In this document: positions 53,441-56,598 of the stretch, in pieces
Layout of the letters: each line of letters begins with the position of its first letter
Position numbering within the stretch: position 1 is the stretch's first letter
Assembly: GCA_035426385.1 (NCBI GenBank)
Contig: DAOLZQ010000013.1
Span: forward strand, 1 to 56,598
Source: Parvibacillus sp035426385
GTDB taxonomy: Bacteria > Bacteroidota > Bacteroidia > Chitinophagales > Saprospiraceae
Direction of reading: 5' to 3'
DNA: 56,598 nucleotides
Made by a program: the position numbers and the translations under genes
The notes under the pieces: generated by a model
Databases searched by the model: none
What the model was told of the DNA's origin: nothing
The model's input: only the letters and a program-made list of their open reading frames with translations

Positions 53441-54067
53441 TTATTTCGACTGAGAATTATTCAATTTGGCCAATACTTCTTTGGTAATATCGAGTTTAGT
53501 ATTCGTCAATAAGATATTCCCATTTTCCGCATAACCCATGATATAGTCCGCATTATATTGCTTTAGAAATACCTTCAATTCTTTTTTCACCAAACTGTTG
53601 AGTTCTTCCTGCATCTTACCGGTCTTTGTAATCAAGTCAGAGGACAACTTTTCCTGCTGCGCCATGATAGCTTGTTGCTGTTGGCCCAATTTTTGTTCGG
53701 CAACCTGAGCCTCTTGGGCAGTTAATTCACCGGCCTGTGCCTTCTTCTGATAAGCCATGATCTGTGATTCTAAAGCTGCGCCTTTGGACTTAAGCGTAGC
53801 TTCTGCTTGTGCCTGCTGCTTTTCTAAAGCGGCCTTCTGCCTTTTTATATAGCTAAATTTCTGATTGATAGTGTCGATATTTACATACAGAATGACTCCG
53901 GGCTGAGTTGAAGTGGGCTTAGGTTCTGCAGCCAATATAACACTATCTCTTGAAGTCTTGACTGATGGAACCTCTACGGTACTCTTCTTAACATTAAAAT
54001 GCAAGAAATATAATATACCTACCGCCAAAACCATCAACACATTAAATATAATCTGACTTTTTTTCAT
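53441..54067 (-). CDS. OmpH/Skp-family periplasmic chaperone-like protein
   Basis: The 208-residue protein has an N-terminal membrane segment (about residues 7-24), a short linker, and an OmpH domain that starts ILYVNIDTINQKFSYIKRQKAALEKQQAQAEATL. A coiled coil rich in Ala, Gln and Lys follows (about residues 85-160), then a C-terminal strand region (YIMGYAENGNILLTNTKLDIT). Skp-type proteins form a trimeric clamp for outer-membrane proteins. Here the hydrophobic start may be a membrane anchor rather than a cleaved signal. It is the first gene of a four-gene minus-strand run. Confidence 0.9.
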   Translation of the reverse strand: MKKSQIIFNVLMVLAVGILYFLHFNVKKSTVEVPSVKTSRDSVILAAEPKPTSTQPGVILYVNIDTINQKFSYIKRQKAALEKQQAQAEATLKSKGAALESQIMAYQKKAQAGELTAQEAQVAEQKLGQQQQAIMAQQEKLSSDLITKTGKMQEELNSLVKKELKVFLKQYNADYIMGYAENGNILLTNTKLDITKEVLAKLNNSQSK

Positions 54068-54201
54068 TGTCTTTTTTTGGTAAAAATAGATATTTAAATC
54101 TTACCTGAAGATCAGTATTAGCTTAGATAGTCGCACAAAAGCATATGTTTATCTATTAATGTCACAGCATAATAACGATTTGAGTTATTTTTATTGCAGA
54201 A

Positions 54202-55269
54202 ATGTTGAAAGAAACTTTAAAAGACAGATTCTTAATACTCTATAACGTATTGACCTCCAGGGCATTTTATCATGTTGCCTTCTGGACAGGACTCTTCTTC
54301 TTATTATTTCTGATAGACAGGCCTAGTAAAGATATCAGCTTATTTTCCGCAGTCGAATTACTTCAGATAGGCTGCTTTATGTTGGTGGTCTACAGTAATA
54401 TTAATTATTTGGTTCCCAAATACCTGAGTCAGAATAAAGTCCTCACCTATTTTATCTACCTCTTGTGTGTCACACTAATAGTGACGCTGCTCAGGGTAAC
54501 AATACAGTACTGGCTTCTCAACAATCAGCAAGAGTTGCAACATAAATTAGTGTATGAAGATCAGATCTTCATCTATTTACTACACTTCTTCATAGGCATA
54601 GCATCTACTGCCTTTGTAATTAGTTCACGCTGGATAAAAACTGAAAGAGAAAAAAGAGAGATAAAATCTCAACAAGTTGAATCTGAATTGAAGTTTTTAA
54701 AATCACAGATCAATCCTCATTTCCTTTTTAACATTCTCAATAGCTTATATGCGCTTACCATTAAGAAATCAGATCAGGCGCCCGAACTAGTAATAAAGCT
54801 AAGTGAAATGATGCGCTATATGCTCTATGAATGCAATGAAAAAATAGTACCACTGGATAAAGAAATTAATTATTTGAAAAACTACCTAGATCTGGAGAAA
54901 ATCCGAATCGGCAGCAAGATGGATATCAAAATAGAAATAGAAGGTGATCCGTCAGATAAGTTTATCTCACCATTGATCTTTGTAAATTTTGTGGAAAACA
55001 GTTTCAAGCATGGAGGAAAGGCATACACTGATGGGCAGGGATTTGTCTATCTCCATATTGTTATAACTGAAAATGAAATCGATTTTCAACTGAAAAACTC
55101 AAAAGCAGTAATGAATCAAAATTCACCCGATAAATTGCGAATAGGTGGGATCGGTATAAAAAATGTAAAAGAGAGATTAGCTCTTCTCTATCCAAAATCC
55201 CATATACTATTACTAAAAGAAGAACCTGATAATTACACCGTAAATCTGAAGATTTCTTTAAACCAATAA
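54202..55269 (+). CDS. sensor histidine kinase, LytS/YehU type
   Basis: The 355-residue protein has four membrane segments (about residues 24-38, 50-66, 81-100 and 122-142) and a short coiled linker. A His_kinase (PF06580-type) domain follows, with His173 in LKSQINPHFLFNILNSLYAL. The ATPase end has FVENSFKHGGK and IGGIGIKNVKERLALLYP. Four transmembrane helices with no separate sensor domain are usual for this group in Bacteroidota. It should phosphorylate the LytTR regulator encoded 11 bases downstream. The signal and targets are unknown. Confidence 0.95.
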   Translation: MLKETLKDRFLILYNVLTSRAFYHVAFWTGLFFLLFLIDRPSKDISLFSAVELLQIGCFMLVVYSNINYLVPKYLSQNKVLTYFIYLLCVTLIVTLLRVTIQYWLLNNQQELQHKLVYEDQIFIYLLHFFIGIASTAFVISSRWIKTEREKREIKSQQVESELKFLKSQINPHFLFNILNSLYALTIKKSDQAPELVIKLSEMMRYMLYECNEKIVPLDKEINYLKNYLDLEKIRIGSKMDIKIEIEGDPSDKFISPLIFVNFVENSFKHGGKAYTDGQGFVYLHIVITENEIDFQLKNSKAVMNQNSPDKLRIGGIGIKNVKERLALLYPKSHILLLKEEPDNYTVNLKISLNQ

Positions 55270-55280
55270 ATTTAATTAAA

Positions 55281-56003
55281 ATGATCAAAGTTATTATTGT
55301 AGATGATGAGCCGTTGGCATTGGATATCTTGGAAACCTATATTGAACAGTTTCCCGAATTGCAGTTAATATGTCGATGTGAGAGTGCTAATGATGCAAAA
55401 AGAGCTCTAGAAGAACAGCGCATCGATCTGATGTTTCTCGATATCCAAATGCCTGAAATGACCGGAGTTGATTTCTTGAAAAGCTTGGAAGAACCTCCTC
55501 TGACCATTTTGTGTACTGCTTACCCTAATTTTGCAGTGGAAGGATTTGAATTAAACGCAGTAGACTATTTATTAAAGCCGGTATCACTAGAAAGATTTCA
55601 AAAGGCTATTCAGAAGGCAACCGAATTACTAAACGTAAAATCAGATAATAAACAGATAGATAAATTAAAAGACGCAGATTATTTCTTTGTGAAAGCAGAC
55701 AAGAAACTAATTAAAGTAAATTATGAAAACATCTTGTACATAGAAGGTCTGAAAGATTATGTAATTATTCGTACTGACCAATCTAAAATCATCACACTTC
55801 AGACTATGAAAAGCCTTGAGGAAAAATTGCCTGATACTAAGTTCATCCGTATCCATAGATCATTTATAGTTTCTGTAGATAAGATTAATGCTGTAATAGG
55901 CAATATGATCGAAGTAATTGAAAAGGGACAATCAAAATTAATACCCATAGGCAAAAATTACAGAGATGAATTGACCAAAATTGTGAATCAAAATAAATTA
56001 TAA
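55281..56003 (+). CDS. LytTR-family response regulator
   Basis: The 240-residue protein has a receiver domain (VIIVDDEPLALDIL with Asp8 and Asp9, the phosphorylated Asp54 in LMFLDIQMPEMTG, and the KP motif AVDYLLKPV) and a C-terminal LytTR DNA-binding domain (YFFVKADKKLIKVNYENILYIEG, then FIRIHRSFIVSVDKI). It pairs with the kinase 11 bases upstream and is followed after 17 bases by a DUF2461 gene. LytTR regulators bind direct repeats with a 10-12 base spacing; I did not find an obvious site upstream of the kinase gene. Confidence 0.96.
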   Translation: MIKVIIVDDEPLALDILETYIEQFPELQLICRCESANDAKRALEEQRIDLMFLDIQMPEMTGVDFLKSLEEPPLTILCTAYPNFAVEGFELNAVDYLLKPVSLERFQKAIQKATELLNVKSDNKQIDKLKDADYFFVKADKKLIKVNYENILYIEGLKDYVIIRTDQSKIITLQTMKSLEEKLPDTKFIRIHRSFIVSVDKINAVIGNMIEVIEKGQSKLIPIGKNYRDELTKIVNQNKL

Positions 56004-56020
56004 ACTCACAAAAAGTAGAG

Positions 56021-56598
56021 ATGGCAAGTATATCAATCACCACAATAGATTTCCTAATCGAGCTCAGTGTCAACAATAATAGGGCTTGGTTCGAAGCACA
56101 CAAAGAGGAATATACAGCGGCCAGAGAAAATGTAATCGGACTGACAGCAGATATTATCAAGAGACTCTCACTTATAGATAGCTCTGTAGCAGATCTGGAG
56201 CCTTCAAAGTGTCTATTTCGTATATATAGAGATGTGCGCTTCTCAAAGGACAAATCTCCATACAAGAATCATTTTGGAGTTCAACTGGGAGACATGAAGA
56301 AAAATCCACGACGTTCAGCATATTATATCCATATCACTCCTGAGTATTCTTTTCTGGCCGGAGGAATGTATAATCCGGATACTGCTATGCTTGCTGCATT
56401 CAGGAATAAAATCAGTCGTGACGCAGTTGAATTTCTCCAGATTATAAATGAGCCAACATTTCAAGAGTACTTTACCGTTTCAGGTGAAAAGCTGGTAAAT
56501 ATTCCAAAGACATTTAGCAAAGATGATCCTATGGCAGATTATCTCAAGTACAAAGAATTCACGCTCATCCACCACATTAGTGATAAACAACTGGAAGC
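56021..56598 (+). CDS. DUF2461 family protein (5' part; runs off the window)
   Basis: The reading frame is open from the ATG at 56021 to the window end (192 codons), so the gene is truncated by the window, not broken. The product opens with TIDFLIELSVNNNRAWFEAH and continues with LFRIYRDVRFSKDKSPYKNHFGVQL, YYIHITPEYSFLAGGMYNP and KTFSKDDPMADYLKYKEF. These are the DUF2461 (TIGR02453) motifs; the usual family length is about 220 residues, so only the last portion is missing. The function is unknown. It lies 17 bases after the LytTR regulator and probably shares its transcript. Confidence 0.93.
   Translation, partial: MASISITTIDFLIELSVNNNRAWFEAHKEEYTAARENVIGLTADIIKRLSLIDSSVADLEPSKCLFRIYRDVRFSKDKSPYKNHFGVQLGDMKKNPRRSAYYIHITPEYSFLAGGMYNPDTAMLAAFRNKISRDAVEFLQIINEPTFQEYFTVSGEKLVNIPKTFSKDDPMADYLKYKEFTLIHHISDKQLE

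Overview
This window is ordinary-looking chromosome from a member of the Bacteroidota. The signs are a type IX secretion (T9SS) protein of the PorP/SprF family, two large secreted proteins with T9SS C-terminal sorting domains (one carrying SprB-type repeats), GSCFA, DUF3276 and EF-G-like families typical of the phylum, few visible Shine-Dalgarno sequences, and repeated perfect matches to the Bacteroidota -7 promoter box TAnnTTTG close to gene starts. A Saprospiria-like lineage is possible, but the sequence alone does not settle that. I saw no insertion sequence, prophage, CRISPR array or rRNA. Genes are dense and on both strands; only one gene-free stretch exceeds 300 bases (2260-2624).

Layout. 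1-2600: tRNA-Val, a secreted protein of unknown function, folP, and an outer-membrane barrel. 2625-4139: a secreted MORN-repeat/caspase fusion. 4162-8480 (minus): a panB-mltG-fumC-murB run. 8543-12519: a lipoprotein, dnaK with a clear promoter and terminator, and a family 2 glycosyltransferase. 12750-18549: recR, then glgC followed closely by two paralogous ATP-grasp proteins, a small PD-(D/E)XK (HsdR_N-type) protein and a methyltransferase. 18751-22377: a ferredoxin, then (minus) glnS, a small DUF7009-like protein and a FAD oxidoreductase whose start codon is unusual. 22552-27293: a secreted FG-GAP protein, a barrel protein, and a DUF6427-like membrane protein with purQ.

27353-38043: htpG, holB-ricT, cinA and a lipid kinase, an ABC-2 permease without its ATPase, a TPR protein with ribH, and a GSCFA protein. 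38214-43889: a porP/sprF, bactofilin, atpZ, small membrane protein and biotin-carrier run, a DUF3276 protein, a divergent EF-G-like factor and yidD. 43927-48505: a vanadium-haloperoxidase-type lipoprotein and a 966-residue SprB-repeat protein. 48550-54067 (minus): an ompH-uvrB-pseudophosphatase-O-antigen-ligase run. 54202-end: a LytS-type histidine kinase, a LytTR regulator and the start of a DUF2461 gene that runs off the window.

Most genes are housekeeping (folate, pantothenate, riboflavin, purine, peptidoglycan, repair, chaperones). The most distinctive items are the MORN-caspase fusion, the EF-G-like factor with altered GTPase motifs, the glgC-linked tandem ATP-grasp cluster, and the degenerate alkaline-phosphatase-fold protein with chitobiase-like and discoidin-like regions. 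All family assignments come from reading motifs; no database search was run.
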